Assembly: GCA_030247885.1 (NCBI GenBank)
Contig: JAPDRO010000025.1
Coordinates: 124,001-188,000 of the forward strand
Direction of reading: 5' to 3'
Length of the DNA stretch: 64,000 nt
From: Taxawa tesnikishii (nom. ined.)
Lineage: Eukaryota > Ascomycota > Dothideomycetes > Dothideales
In this document: piece after piece, positions 45,012 through 56,199 of the stretch
Layout of the letters: each line of letters opens with the position of its first letter
Position numbering within the stretch: position 1 is the stretch's first letter
Made by a program: the position numbers and the translations under genes
Notes under the pieces: generated by a model
Told to the model about the DNA's origin: nothing
What the model saw: only the letters and a program-made list of their open reading frames with translations
The model's database searches: none

Positions 45012-47117
45012 ATGGCGACGCGCGCAGAGAGGTACCAGAAGCAGACGCCACAAGAGCGGCGGCAGGGCGAATCTGTATGCGCGCAACACCTACAAGATTG
45101 AGACCTTCTGCTAAGTGATGTCTTCAGGCTCTCAGTGACTTCGCCGACTACGTACAGAAGCAACAGGCACTACGGCGGCACCCACAGGACCATGACTCTG
45201 CCTACGGCACACAGTCTGTCGTTACAGAAGAACACGCCGAGCTCGACATCCTCGATTCCCTAGGTCTGACTGATGAGTCGACACACGTACGGTTGAAACA
45301 CCTACTGCTTGACAAGGGTGAGGACGCGGATGAGAGCATTAGCCTCTTGACAGGTGTTATCAATGGCAGACTGGAGGAGGGACATGGCGAGGCGCTATTC
45401 GATCTTGGACTCGAAGATAGCGGCGACCCGATGGGCTTCACAAAGAGGACTGGGACTTTGCGTATGCGCGCTTGATACAGACGACCAACGCGCTCGGTGC
45501 GGACTGCAAGCTACTCATGACCAAGAACGTCGGCGGAGAGGTCGAGATTGAGAACACCAATCCGAAAGAGAAGGCGGCTAGTGGGAGGCTGATGATACGA
45601 CGGAGACCGCAGTCGGTGGATGACTGCATTGAGACTAGGATAGCGGTGGTGGGCAATGGTGTGTTGCTATCTGCAATGCGGCGCGACCAAACTAATGCTG
45701 TGTGCAGTCGACGCTGGCAAGAGTACACTGCTGGGTGTGCTAGTCAAAGGAGGCCTAGACGACGGACGAGGCAAGGCCCGAGTCAACCTTTTCCGACACA
45801 AGCACGAGATCGAGAGTGGTCGGACTAGTTCGGTTGGCATGGAGATCATGGGATTCGATAGCAAAGGAGAGATCATCACCTCTACCGTGCCTGGCAGGAA
45901 ATTGTCATGGGAGGAAATTGGCCAACGCTCTGTAAGTCCATAGAAGATCTAGCATGGCTTAGCCAGTGACTCACAACCATCAGGCAAAAGTTATCAGCTT
46001 CACGGATCTCGCAGGACACGAGCGATATCTACGAACTACCGTCTTCGGCCTACTCAGCAGCGAGCCGAACTATTGCTTGCTCATGGTCGCGGCCAATAAC
46101 GGTCTGATCGGTATGAGCAAAGAGCATCTGGGTATTGCCTTGGCTCTGAATGTGCCAGTCATGGTCGTCATTACTAAGATAGATATATGTCCGCCGCATA
46201 TTCTACAGCAAACCATCACCCAGCTCACGAAAATCTTGAAATCCCCGGGGCGCGGAAAATACCAATTTTCATCAAGAATCGCGAAGAATGCATCAACACA
46301 GCCGTGAGTTACACTAGAAGCAACTCCCGATACACCGGCTTTTTGGTACTGATTGAATTAGACTCAATTCGTGAGCCAGAGGATATGTCCTGTCTTCCAA
46401 GTCTCCAACGTCACCGGCGAGTCGCTCGATCTTGTGCGGACGTTCCTCAATATCCTACCACACCATGGCAACTACGACCCGGACGCGCCATTCGAATTCC
46501 ACGTCAACGACACCTTCTCCGTTCCCTTCGTCGGCACCGTCGTCTCCGGCGTCGTCAAATCCGGCGTCATACACGCCGGCGACACTATCCTCGTGGGCCC
46601 GGATTCTCTGGGCCAGTTCACCACGACCAGCATCCGAAGCATCGAACGGAAGCGGATAGGCGTACCGGCCGCCACCGCCGGACAAAGCGCCAGCTTCGCA
46701 CTGAAGAAGGTACGGCGGAAAGACGTACGCAAAGGCATGGTCGTGCTGCGTAAGATCGACGAGGCCCCGCCCGTTGTGTACCGCGAATTTGTCGCCGAGG
46801 TGCTGATCTTGAGCCACGCTACCACTATCAAAACGCGGTATCAGGCCATGCTCCACGTGGGTCCCATCTCGCAGACGTGCGCCATCATCGACATTGATCG
46901 GGCGTATATCCGGACGGGCGATAGGGCAACGGTGGCGTTCCGCTTCGTGCAGAGGCCAGAGTTCCTGGCGGTTGGCGATAGGATACTGTTCAGGGAGGGC
47001 AGGACGAAAGGATTGGGTATTGTGAAAGCGGTCGGGTACGACCCTAGCAAGCCGCTGAACCCGGAGTTGGCGAAGGAGCGGGCGGAGCTGAAGGCTAAGG
47101 GGAAAGTTCCGGCATGA
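45012..47117 (+). CDS. GTPBP1/2-like elongation-factor GTPase, two frame breaks
   Basis: Translational GTPase related to animal GTPBP1/GTPBP2, linked to ribosome rescue and mRNA surveillance. Five exons (45012-45074, 45128-45658, 45708-45931, 45984-46303, 46362-47117) give 631 residues after correction. G1 is VVGNVDAGKST (across intron 2), then [19 protein letters not shown] (switch I), [12 protein letters not shown] (G3), ITKID (G4) and two EF-Tu-like beta barrels ([36 protein letters not shown]). Break 1 at 45442-45447: MGFTK then [13 protein letters not shown] in another frame, cured by one extra G. Break 2 at 46247-46250: LKSPG then [14 protein letters not shown], where GGGG should be GGGGG. 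Both lie in otherwise conserved stretches, and the two corrections together make the exon sum divisible by three. Confidence 0.88.
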
Positions 47118-48183
47118 AACTTGAGCAGCGGTCTTTCTCTTATGGAGTCTCAGGGGCACATCTTTTGCCTTCCGGCATCGCGGTCGCTTGGGAAGGATCA
47201 TCGCTGTTGCCGGGAGGTGTACACGCGTCTCGTCTGGCGTTTTGATCCAATGGGGCATGAGGGACGGTCATCGCGAATATCCAAACCTTGATGTCTATAA
47301 TGCGAAGAAAGTATTTGGATCGTTGGAGGATCGTTGCGTTCGTGCCGGGCGTCGAGTGGGGTCAAATCATTACTTCAATACTTCTTTGGCTACACGTCTT
47401 TCGGTTTCTTCTAGCAGCCGCATCATGGCTGCCCGTCTGCCCGTCTCGCCTGGCCCTTTGAGTACCACTTTGTATTGTTTAACGGGATAGGTGGCTCTTG
47501 GATTTGGCGGTTTCTCGGCCACGATGCTACACGTGTGAATCAGACCAGTTGGGACTTGGCCGGTTACAACTTTGAGGCCATGTTCTTGAGGGTACAGGAC
47601 TTCGGCGTTTGCTGCCAGCAGGTGTCAGCTGCGAGTGGTCAAAACGTGAATGGCTCTGCCCTACATAATATCTGATTTGTGATGTCGCTAATGGTGATGA
47701 CTTCCATGTTGCAATGTGGCGGATCTTTGGGAGTGAATGCACGCAGAAGGACCGGGGCGGGAGATGCTCGCAACCCGGTTTTATACGCAGACCTCAGTCT
47801 GTTCACTCTCGGGGGTGGGAAATCGTGCCTTGATTCTGATACGGTGGATTGATGAGATGACGTAAAGATCCTATCTTGGTCCGACTCTCGGTCGCCCTCC
47901 CTGTCGTCGCGTATCGTTTCAACTGCATTGTTAACGAACTTGCAATCTCCCGTATCGTGTACTCTTTGTACGAGATGATGGAAACAATGTCCGCAGGTTG
48001 ACGGTTCCTGCTCTGGTGCGATAGGTATGCGCTGCCAAGGCCGTAAAGATCACGGATCTTTTCCATCTGCATGACACGTGAAAAACATCAACATCAACTC
48101 TATGCCAAACAATTGCCCCTCGGACGAACGTAAATTCTCAAGAACTGCAAGATCAAACTATTCGAACAAAGAACTCACACATC
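47118..48183. other. 1.1 kb intergenic, GTPBP1-like to CTU2
   Basis: No motif-bearing frame in either strand. The last 100 bases are A/C-rich leader of CTU2. Confidence 0.45.
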
Positions 48184-49366
48184 ATGTCTTCAACACGGAT
48201 CGCTGCAGCCGGTCCTGTTAAGACGCATCTCTGTCGGCGATGCCAGGAAAATGCGCCGGCCATAACTGTGCGAGGAGAGCCTCTCTGCAAGTACGTCCTC
48301 CATCCGTCAACGATCCCGCCACGGTCACGCTGATGTGATCTCCAGTCCTTGTTTTGTCAAATACGTGCATACAAAAGTAGTGAAGCGCATGGAATCCTTC
48401 CGTTTCGGTGTTCGCCACTCCGCCGAGACTCAGCAACGCAACATTCTGCTGCCCTTGTCGTTTGGATACTCGTCTACCACGTTATTGCACATTCTGGATG
48501 TTCACTTGAAGGGGCAGGTCGAGAAGTCTCGCCGCACCGGATTTGCGCTACATGTGCTCCACGTAGATACGTCGGCTGCAGAACAGAATGCTGCTGACGC
48601 AGACATACTCAGACGTGTGCAAGAACGCTACCCGCAACACTCGTACTCGACTGTTCCCTTATCGGATGTGCTGGCTCAAGACGACGTTCGAGAACTCGTC
48701 AGAGACAGCATCGAGGATTCCACCACCGCATCAGAACAAACAGAACAACCTGCCAATGCCGAAACACTGAGTCGATTACTCTCCTCCCTACCATCGGCAA
48801 CATCCCGCGCAGATGTCGTGCAAGCGCTCAAGGCCAAACTCATCGTAGCCTTCGCACACACCCACAACTGCGAGAGCATCCTCTGGGGCGACAGCACCAC
48901 GCGCCTAGCAGAACGAACGCTGGCCGAGACAGCCAAAGGGCGAGGATTCGCATTGCCGTTTGTTGTCGCCGACGGCGCTTCGCCGCACGGCGTACCATTT
49001 TACTATCCGATGCGTGACCTGCTCAAGAAAGAGCTCGTGGCTTACACGAACATGACGGACACGCCTTTGGCCCCGCTTATTTTCGAACAGCCTACACAGA
49101 CCGTGGTGTCTGCGAAGAACAGCACCATCGATGGACTGATGAGGCAGTACTTTGAGTCTGTAGAGAAGGATTACCCCAGCATTGTTGCAAACGTCGTCCG
49201 AACGGCTGGGAAATTGCAGGCACAGGGGGCACGGGACGGCGGATTGCATTGTGCGCTGTGCGACTTGCCGTATGATAGTACAGCAAATCATCAGGATGCT
49301 GCATCAAGCCGGAGCGGAGTTGGTTTGTGTGCTGGCTGTGCAAGATCAATACCTCAGGCTGGATAG
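48184..49366 (+). CDS. CTU2: Cytoplasmic tRNA 2-thiolation protein 2
   Basis: Partner of Ctu1/Ncs6 in the complex that thiolates U34 of tRNA-Lys, -Glu and -Gln using sulfur relayed by Urm1. Exons 48184-48290 and 48346-49366 give 375 residues. An N-terminal zinc-knuckle-like pair (CRRCQ ... LCNPCFVKY), the adenine-nucleotide alpha-hydrolase core (LPLSFGYSSTTLLHIL, in the position of the PP-loop but lacking the full SGGxDS, as in known Ctu2), FAHTHNCESILWGDSTTRLAERTL, and a C-terminal Cys set (HCALCDLP ... GLCAGC). The C-terminal tail is short compared with yeast Ncs2. Name follows family convention. Confidence 0.9.
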
Positions 49367-50321
49367 AAACCGGACCGCATCTTTAGCGGGCCAGTGTTTT
49401 TACTTGAATAACAACACTAGCTAGAACGTGCCTCTTTGGGTTCGAAAATACTTGCCTCGTGATAGTACTAGAATAGAGACATAAGACAGGATTCGAGATA
49501 CATGCTGTCTCGGGTGGTAGAGGCCCAGCGAGCATAACGGGCCGTACATTGTGGTGCTATGCCGCTCATCGTGCGTATGTACCCCCATGACTGACTGACT
49601 GACTGGTGAGATGTAGCGGGAGATTAGTTGTCAGTGTTCCCTTAGCTGACCGCCTATCATAGAGGGCCGTACGTTGCAGACGAATGATAGCGTCATCTGA
49701 CATATACCCCCACAATCGAGAAAATGCGTGCCTTGGTATAGGGTTCGGTTGAGGATATGGAGTAAAAGTTGTGAGATTTACTGTCATGTATGGCAGCGGT
49801 CCGTACGCTGCGGTACAAAATTGGTGCTTGTCCGTATAATCCTCCATGGTAGGAATGCTGCTCGTGCTGCTACAGCGCTGGATGGTACACTAGATGCGAA
49901 GCTTGAGAGACGTCCTGGAGATGTTCTGTAGCGGGCCGACAAGCACAGCGGGTCGCGTGTTGCCTCGAGATGCCAACTCTTGTTCTCATCTACGTTCATG
50001 ATCCAATCCTGCCTGAATTGTGATAGACTCACTTAGCAGAAGTGAGCTGAACCTCAGAAGACAGGTTTTGGACGTGCGTGCCGCCTTTGAAGAGCGCCAG
50101 CGAGAACTGAGATGAAGCTCAGAGATCTTAGGTGAACCTACCGTCTCGCACATGATCGTGTGTAAATGCACAGAAACCCTTTCTTTCCCTCGGTATTCTT
50201 CTTTTTCTTTCTTCACTACCATCACTTCCGGACCACCACCTGCCGCTGCCACTACCGCTGCCACTGCTCCCTTGTTCTTAAGCGCAAACAGTCAGCCTTA
50301 TTGACACTATCACAAGGCAGA
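49367..50321. other. Intergenic, CTU2 to F-box-like gene
   Basis: 955 bp with no supported gene. A (GACT)-type tandem (GACTGACTGACTG) is at about 49589-49603, and the final 150 bases are TC-rich leader. Confidence 0.45.
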
Positions 50322-51272
50322 ATGTCCGCCGCCGGCGCCGCCCTCACCGCTACGGGACGTGAAGCCTCCACCACAGCATCTGATCTGGGGCCGCTGTTGA
50401 GCCGTCTGCCGCGGGAGCTCCGCGACGGCATCTATGACCACCTCCTCCCCACGGAGGATTCTCGCCTAGTGATCGTGGGTGCCGTCGGCGAGGGACCGTC
50501 CCTGAGAGCGCTGCTGTCATGCCTCGCCTTCTGGTCCTCCCAGGTCCGCTGCCAGCGCGACCATGGCGGGCAGCGGTGCGACTGTCACACCCGCGCCGCC
50601 GTCCGCTGCAGCTCCGACGACAGGCGGGTTGACAAGGGCTGGTCACCCTTCGCCGAGATCATGCGTGTGTGCCCGAATCTTGCCGTCTCTCAGCAGTTCC
50701 GGGCAGAGTTCGTCGACAACTACCTCCGCACTCGAGCCTTCGTGAAGATGGAGGACAACGCATCCGGATTCGAGATTTTGCCGTTTTGGTTGGAGATGCT
50801 GGGTTCAGAGCGCGCCCACAGCATAGGAATGGTTGGCCTCCAGGTGGACGGCGGAGATCCTCTGAGCGAGTATCCGGATTTCGTCCTCTACCAGTGTTCG
50901 CGGAGATACCACACGATGAAGCTCATGAGGGAAAGGTACCAAATCAAGGACAAGGGTCTCGCTCTCTTCGTCAACTATTGCTGCCCGCGCTGGAACGCTC
51001 GCCCTCGCATCACGGTTCAGCTGGTTCTGGGAGACGCAGAAGCCTCGCGCAAGGAGTTCGATACTATCCACGACTACATCCTGTCGAGGATGAACCAGTA
51101 CGTCGAGCAACTCCGTCAGACGAACTCTGGGCTTGAGGAAGAAGCCTTTCAGGAGGAGGCCTACCTTGTGTCTTGGTTCGAAGCCTGGGTGGAAAAGCAC
51201 GAGCAATTGATCTACATCATGGAGCACAAATGGCCATGCATCAGGATCAAGGAAGAGGATGTCAGAGCCTAG
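50322..51272 (+). CDS. F-box-like hypothetical protein, possible truncated C-terminus
   Basis: Intronless, 316 residues. Residues 24-41 (GPLLSRLPRELRDGIYDHL) resemble the F-box-like LPxELRxxIY motif found in many fungal proteins of unknown role. A Cys-rich stretch follows (SQVRCQRDHGGQRCDCH), then regions conserved in shape but not recognised by me. Start is the ATG immediately before SAAGAALTATG; the frame is open upstream but reads as low-complexity leader. After EEDVRA the TAG at 51270-51272 is followed in the same frame by 33 more sense codons rich in Lys/Arg (KKPNKMRRLVKKVKDFISKV) up to TGA at 51371. That tail looks coding, so the stop may be a mutation, an error or a readthrough site. 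Confidence 0.7.
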   Translation: MSAAGAALTATGREASTTASDLGPLLSRLPRELRDGIYDHLLPTEDSRLVIVGAVGEGPSLRALLSCLAFWSSQVRCQRDHGGQRCDCHTRAAVRCSSDDRRVDKGWSPFAEIMRVCPNLAVSQQFRAEFVDNYLRTRAFVKMEDNASGFEILPFWLEMLGSERAHSIGMVGLQVDGGDPLSEYPDFVLYQCSRRYHTMKLMRERYQIKDKGLALFVNYCCPRWNARPRITVQLVLGDAEASRKEFDTIHDYILSRMNQYVEQLRQTNSGLEEEAFQEEAYLVSWFEAWVEKHEQLIYIMEHKWPCIRIKEEDVRA

Positions 51273-51371
51273 GAGCAACACTTGCAGCGGCTCATGCCCA
51301 AGAAGCCGAACAAGATGCGCCGTTTGGTGAAGAAGGTCAAAGACTTCATTAGCAAGGTCACGCATATGTGA
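51273..51371 (+). other. In-frame basic extension beyond the TAG
   Basis: 33 codons in the frame of the preceding gene, ending in TGA at 51369-51371. The composition (9 Lys, 3 Arg, regular hydrophobics) fits an amphipathic cationic helix rather than random 3' UTR. A CAG-to-TAG or TGG-to-TAG change would explain the stop. Confidence 0.45.
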
Positions 51372-51903
51372 AGGAAATAGGTGAGGTCTTCTTGCAATAA
51401 AGAGATGGTTGACGAACTAACTCAGATCAGGTTCTGATGCATAGAGTACATGGGTAGCAGGAAGCATGCAGTATTCAACGAGAATCTTGTGGCGTGGATG
51501 GAATGAAGCATGACCATAGACTCTGGAGTTGCAAGCGAAGGGAGTGAAGGTGTTCGAGGCTGGATTTGCATGGGGTTCCATAAGAATGGTTGTAGCACGG
51601 AACGAGCGATATCCTAACACCGAGAAGAATGGGTGTTAGAAGCGTGAGGCAGGGTATTGATACCTCCTGCAGCATCAAGTCCTACATGAAACGGTGAGAA
51701 TACCTGATGAGAGAAAGCGAATCGAAAGGGAATTTCTCGTTACCTTGGATGACGGGACGACAGATCAAACTTGGAGGGAATGAAGTGAAAGATGTTCCGA
51801 CTGCTTGGCACCCCGCCCTCACCGCACCGCCCCCACATCCAACCCAGCAGCACTACAGCACCACCTATCCCCTCTGTCTATACACACAACCAGCTTCGCA
51901 ATC
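51372..51903. other. Intergenic, F-box-like gene to SRP14
   Basis: 530 bp; SRP14 leader is C-rich. No other feature seen. Confidence 0.45.
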
Positions 51904-52707
51904 ATGCCTTCATTCTCCAGCAGCGAAGAGTGGCAGCGACAATCCGCCTTGCTGCTGCAAGCGCGGCCCACGACCGTACGTTCCCCCTCTCCTCCTCCTC
52001 CTCCTCCTCCTGCGACAATGTTCCCAATTCCGCATAACACTACAACGCATCACTCAAGCGAACACCTCCAGACACGCATCACGACAAAATACAACATCCC
52101 GAACCTCTCATCGCCCAAATACGCCAAAGCTCTCGCCAACAAGAAGCGCAAACTCGACACTCCTACCGAACCCGACGCGCCCACCGCACAGACACCGCGC
52201 GCATACCTGACGCTGAAGACCTACGATCCCGCTTCAGGAGTAGTGTTGAAGTACAAGACGGACAAAGCCGCAGAAGTCGGGAGGTTGATCGGGAGTCTGG
52301 CGAGGCTGGGACGGCACATGGCTGCTTTGCCCGAGATCAAAGATGGTATGCTATATGCTGTGCTATATATCCTAGGCCCCCCCAAAAAACGAAACTCTAC
52401 ATCCTTAGAGAGCAAAGGAGGAACAGTTCGCCAGAGCCGCGGGGGGCACCAAAAATTCGTTTCTAGAGGGACGACGGTCGTTGGAGCAAATTTGCGCGGA
52501 ACAAGATGGCATTACAGAACCGCTGACGGCACACACACTCTAGACGTACCGATGCCCGACGCACCGGCCGCCGAACAAGGCAGCGGAACCGGCACCCCAG
52601 TCCCAGAGGCGGCAGCGGCAGCGGCAGCAGAACCGTCAAAACCGCAAACGGGAGGGGGAGGAGGCGGCGGCGGCGGCGCAAAGAAGAAAAAGAAGGGAAA
52701 GCGGTGA
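51904..52707 (+). CDS. SRP14: Signal recognition particle subunit SRP14
   Basis: Cytosolic SRP Alu-domain protein, involved in elongation arrest. Exons 51904-51975, 52072-52345 and 52544-52707 give 169 residues. The core is AYLTLKTYDPASGVVLKYKTD followed by AAEVGRLIGSLARLGRHMAALPE, the SRP14 alpha/beta fold. The C-terminus is an Ala/Gly-rich linker ending in AKKKKKGKR, typical of fungal SRP14. Intron 2 (52346-52543) is 198 nt, a multiple of three with no in-frame stop, so a naive reading runs straight through it. I call it an intron because its ends are GTATGC...CTCTAG with a CTGAC branch site, and because splicing joins LPEIKD to DVPMPDAP, whereas the read-through residues (SKGGTVRQSRGG...) are unlike any SRP14. 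Intron 1 holds a CTC repeat. Confidence 0.9.
   Translation: MPSFSSSEEWQRQSALLLQARPTTVRSPSPPPPPPPATMFPIPHNTTTHHSSEHLQTRITTKYNIPNLSSPKYAKALANKKRKLDTPTEPDAPTAQTPRAYLTLKTYDPASGVVLKYKTDKAAEVGRLIGSLARLGRHMAALPEIKDGMLYAVLYILGPPKKRNSTSLESKGGTVRQSRGGHQKFVSRGTTVVGANLRGTRWHYRTADGTHTLDVPMPDAPAAEQGSGTGTPVPEAAAAAAAEPSKPQTGGGGGGGGGAKKKKKGKR
51987..52012. repeat. (CTC)n trinucleotide repeat in SRP14 intron 1
   Basis: About eight tandem CTC/TCC units start 11 bp after the intron 1 donor. Confidence 0.85.
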
Positions 52708-53715
52708 AACCACTGCCGGATTTTTAGTTTCCCAAGTTGGGCTTTCCGATATACCCCCCCCAACCCTTAATTCGCACCCATGCCCCCATGTTTTTATACA
52801 CGAAACCCAAAAGAAAGCAAATAAGTTAAGAAACAATAGAAATTACTCGCCCAACCTGTTGTACAAAACGCCACCCTCCCAAATCGTCTCGACACTTGAG
52901 AATTCGAGCAGCCGTCCAAAGCCAGCATTTCATGTGAAGAAGTGGCTGCACATATAAACCGAAGGGGGTACATAGAAGCAACAACCAGTCCTCGCTAAAG
53001 AGGATCCGTACCGATTGCTGGTCTCCAGCAGGACGGACGGCTCCCTACCTTGACAGCCGTACACGGACACGTAGGGACGCGGTGGGCCAGGGTCTCTACA
53101 ATAGGGGTGGGTGTAAGTATCACAAGTTCGAAGTCATTTCTACCGTAGGCCCCCCTCTCCGCTTTACCGTTTGCACCTTTCCTTGGTCCTTAGAGGCAAA
53201 CCTCTAACGCAAGAGGGTAACATACGAAAACACCAACGTCCAGACCAAACGACGCGTACGAGGATACCGTATCCATCATTACTGGCTCACAACAATACCT
53301 TGTCAGCTCGGCAGAGGCCCATTTGAGAGAGCGCAAGTCGCCATCGTTACTGAACGAACCCGAGAGAAAAGAAAAAAGGGGGAAGGGAGGGTTCACGTTT
53401 TCATCAAGAGAGAGAGATCATGGGACTACCAAGCGCTAATCCTACATCTGTGATGCATTGCATTGAGAAGGGCACGCGCGTCCTATAATAAACCAATTGA
53501 GAGTTAAGCTGCCAGTCCGACTCGAGCCACTCCTAACCCTCCCAGCCCATCATTTCGTTTGAAGGAGGACAGCATTCCGTGCAGCAACAATAACTGGGAT
53601 GAGGGCGGCATTTCTCGCAACCACACCAACGGGGATGAGGATAACATTCTTCGCACCTACACCATAGAAGATGTCCTTGTACGGATGGCGTGATGATGCG
53701 AAGTCCTGGCCACGC
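52708..53715. other. Convergent 3' flanks, SRP14 and vWA gene
   Basis: 1 kb between facing stop codons. Contains C-runs near 52756 and 53150; no motif-bearing frame. Confidence 0.5.
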
Positions 53716-56199
53716 CTAGTAGCGAGGAGGTGGGGGTGGGGCTCCGTAGCCTTGCTGTCCACCGCCGTATGGAGGCTGCTGCGGTGGAGGTCTGTTGTAT
53801 CCTCCCTGCTGCTGTCCATACTGGCCTTGTGGTGGTTGACCATAGCCACCCTGCTGCTGGCCGTAACCCTGTTGCTGGCCGTAGCCTTGCTGCTGGCCGT
53901 AGCCTTGCTGTTGACCGTAGCCTTGCTGTTGGCCGTAACCGCCCTGCTGGCCGTACTGACCTTGTGGAGGCGCTCCGTATTGGCCTGGAGGAGGTGCTCC
54001 GTACTGTCCAGGTGGGGAGCTCCGTATCCGGGCTGCTGGCCCATATGCTGCTTCTCGTCCTTGGTGTCGTACGAGGGGTCGATGGCGCCGAGGATGAGCT
54101 TCATCATCCACATATCAGGCGAGAGATCGACTGGGGATTAGCCCTGGACATCTCTACGGACTCGTTCTCATAGTTGGACGTGCAATCCACCATCGATCCG
54201 ACAACAGGGTCGTTGTCCAGCTTGGCGAGGAAGTCGCGAGCCTTCTCATCGTTACCCACCTGGGCGAACTGGAAAGCAATAGCGCCGGGCCCGTACTGAG
54301 TACGGCTGGCCTCTGAGTTGGCGTAGCGGATCGCATCGACGACCGCATTCTGTGGCTCACCCGCGGGCTGGCCATCCGTAACCGCAATCACCAGGACGGG
54401 CTTTCTCATCTGGCCGCTGCGCAGGTTGGGCACCACAAGACCGTCGATAACCTTCTTGCGGAGCTCGGTTCCCATTGGGGTGAGTCCCTTGTATCTCTTG
54501 CCCTGAAGAAGCTGATCCACCTGCTGCTCAGTCTTGATGTGCGAAGTGAGGTTTGGGGGCGGATCTTCGTTCATGAAGCGAACTTCAATGCCGTCGTCAT
54601 CAAAGAGGGTTGCTGCAAAAGCAACGCGCTGGATGATGAGCTGAAGATCCTTGATGCGCTCGCCGTTCTCCTCGAATTGCATCGAACCACTGTCATCTAT
54701 CAAACCGTCAGAAATCTTGCGAAGAAGCCCACAAAGTTGTTGCAGCGCGTACCGATGTAGAGGATAACGTCGTAGAGTGCCAGCTTCACAATATCATTGC
54801 CAAGCTCTTTCTGGATACGCCAGGACTGGCACAGGCGATCTACCTGGTAGGATGCTTTGTTCGCAATCTGGTCGAGAATAGGCGAGTTGGGGGGTAGAAG
54901 GCCTGGAGACGCTTCTCCTGGACTGTCTGTTGCAGCGCTTGCTTGTAGGAGGCTATCTCACCAGGACCGGCAGGCTGCGATGGTGGTGCGCCGTATCCCT
55001 GCTGTCCTTGAGGGGCACCGTACTGGGGCTGCTGCTGGCCATACTGGCCTTGGCTTGGTGGAGGAGGGTAGCCCTGTTGTCCCTGAGGGACGCCGTACGG
55101 AGGCTGCTGTTGTCCCTGCAATGCAAAGGTCAGCTTCAGGTTATCGATGCAACTTTCCGTATAGTAGTTCAGCGAAACGAAAACAGCATATGAGACATGG
55201 CGCGCTGGGGGTGGGCACGGACGTAGCCATATCCAGGTGCAGGTGGATAAGATGATTGTGGTCCGGCTGACGGAGCACCATAAGACGATGGCTGGCTTTG
55301 CCCATACGGAGGTTGTTGTCCGTACGGAGCCTGTTGACCATACGGGGCCTGCTGACCGTATGGGGCTTGTTGTCCGTATAGACCAGAGGACTGTTGTCCT
55401 GGAGGCGGAGGCGCGGGCCTGTTGTATCCGCCCTGCTGTTGTCCGTAAGTCGGTTGCCCGTATGGTTGTTGCGAATATGATGGTTGCTGCGGATACGGGC
55501 TTTGTTGCCCGTAAGGTGCTGGCGCCGGAGCCGGTGACGAGTAACCAGGTCTATTCGGGACTGACGGGGGTTGCGATTGAAAGGGTGAGTTTGCATAGGG
55601 CGGTTGCGACGGAGGATAAGATGGCTGTTGTTGTTGTTGATAGCCTGCAGAGTAAGGCTGGTATGGAGGTCGGCCGGCCATAGTCGGTGGGGAGGGTCCA
55701 AATGATTAAATGCCGAGTGGCAGGTAATGCGCGGGGTCACGGCGACAACAAGGAGGAGTGGGTGTGTTGCAACGAAATTGTAGAGGATGTACGAGAAAGA
55801 TGTTAGGTGCTTACCGGCTGAGAAGCGCCGCCTGGATAGGCTTGGTACTGAGGCTTTCCAGGCTAGGCAAACACGTCAGTGAGGCCGCGACTTCCGTGTG
55901 GATATGTGGGAACCCGGAACGTGCTGCAACTTACGTAGCCACCTTGTCCCTGCGGCTGTCCACCTGGAGGAGGTGCGCCGTACTGTCCCGGCGGTGGTGC
56001 TCCACCTGCACCTCCAGCAGGAGCACCGTAGCCTTGCTGTTGCTGTGCGAGTTTCGATGCGAGCTGTGAATTCAGTCAGTCAATCGGTCAATCAGGTACT
56101 CAGCGCACTCGGGTCTTCGAGATGACGTGGTTTGGCGGGGTAATCTGGTCGGCTGGTTGGGCGTCAGGGTACGGAGGGGAGGGAGCTACTCACTCCCAT
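53716..56199 (-). CDS. von Willebrand factor A protein with Q/G/P/Y-rich arms, three frame breaks
   Basis: Six exons: 56199-56194, 56063-55935, 55862-55815, 55657-55223, 55115-54753, 54696-53716; about 654 residues. Exon 1 is ATGGGA, joining to [15 protein letters not shown]. Residues 1-250 are low-complexity Pro/Gln/Gly/Tyr ([10 protein letters not shown] repeats). The vWA domain follows: [14 protein letters not shown] carries the MIDAS DxSxS across intron 5, with [12 protein letters not shown] and VIAVTDGQP. The tail is tandem YGQQQG repeats ending APPPPPRY. Three breaks, each cured by one base: 54889-54894 (six G on the plus strand, seven expected; FYPP then [11 protein letters not shown]), about 54131 (RANPQ then [11 protein letters not shown]) and 54014-54017 (GYGAP then PPGQYGAPP). 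Function unknown; the composition suggests a condensate-forming metal-binding scaffold. The intron 4 donor (GTCCGT) is weak. Confidence 0.82.
53835..53960 (-). repeat. Coding YGQQQG tandem repeat
   Basis: Five near-identical copies of an 18-bp unit coding YGQQQG in the vWA protein tail, followed by related QGQYGQQ units. Such repeats expand and contract readily. Confidence 0.85.

Noticed and set aside
49589-49603. GACT tandem as a possible CRISPR or integration site
   Set aside because: Only about three 4-bp units, no spacers; ordinary simple sequence in a eukaryotic genome.
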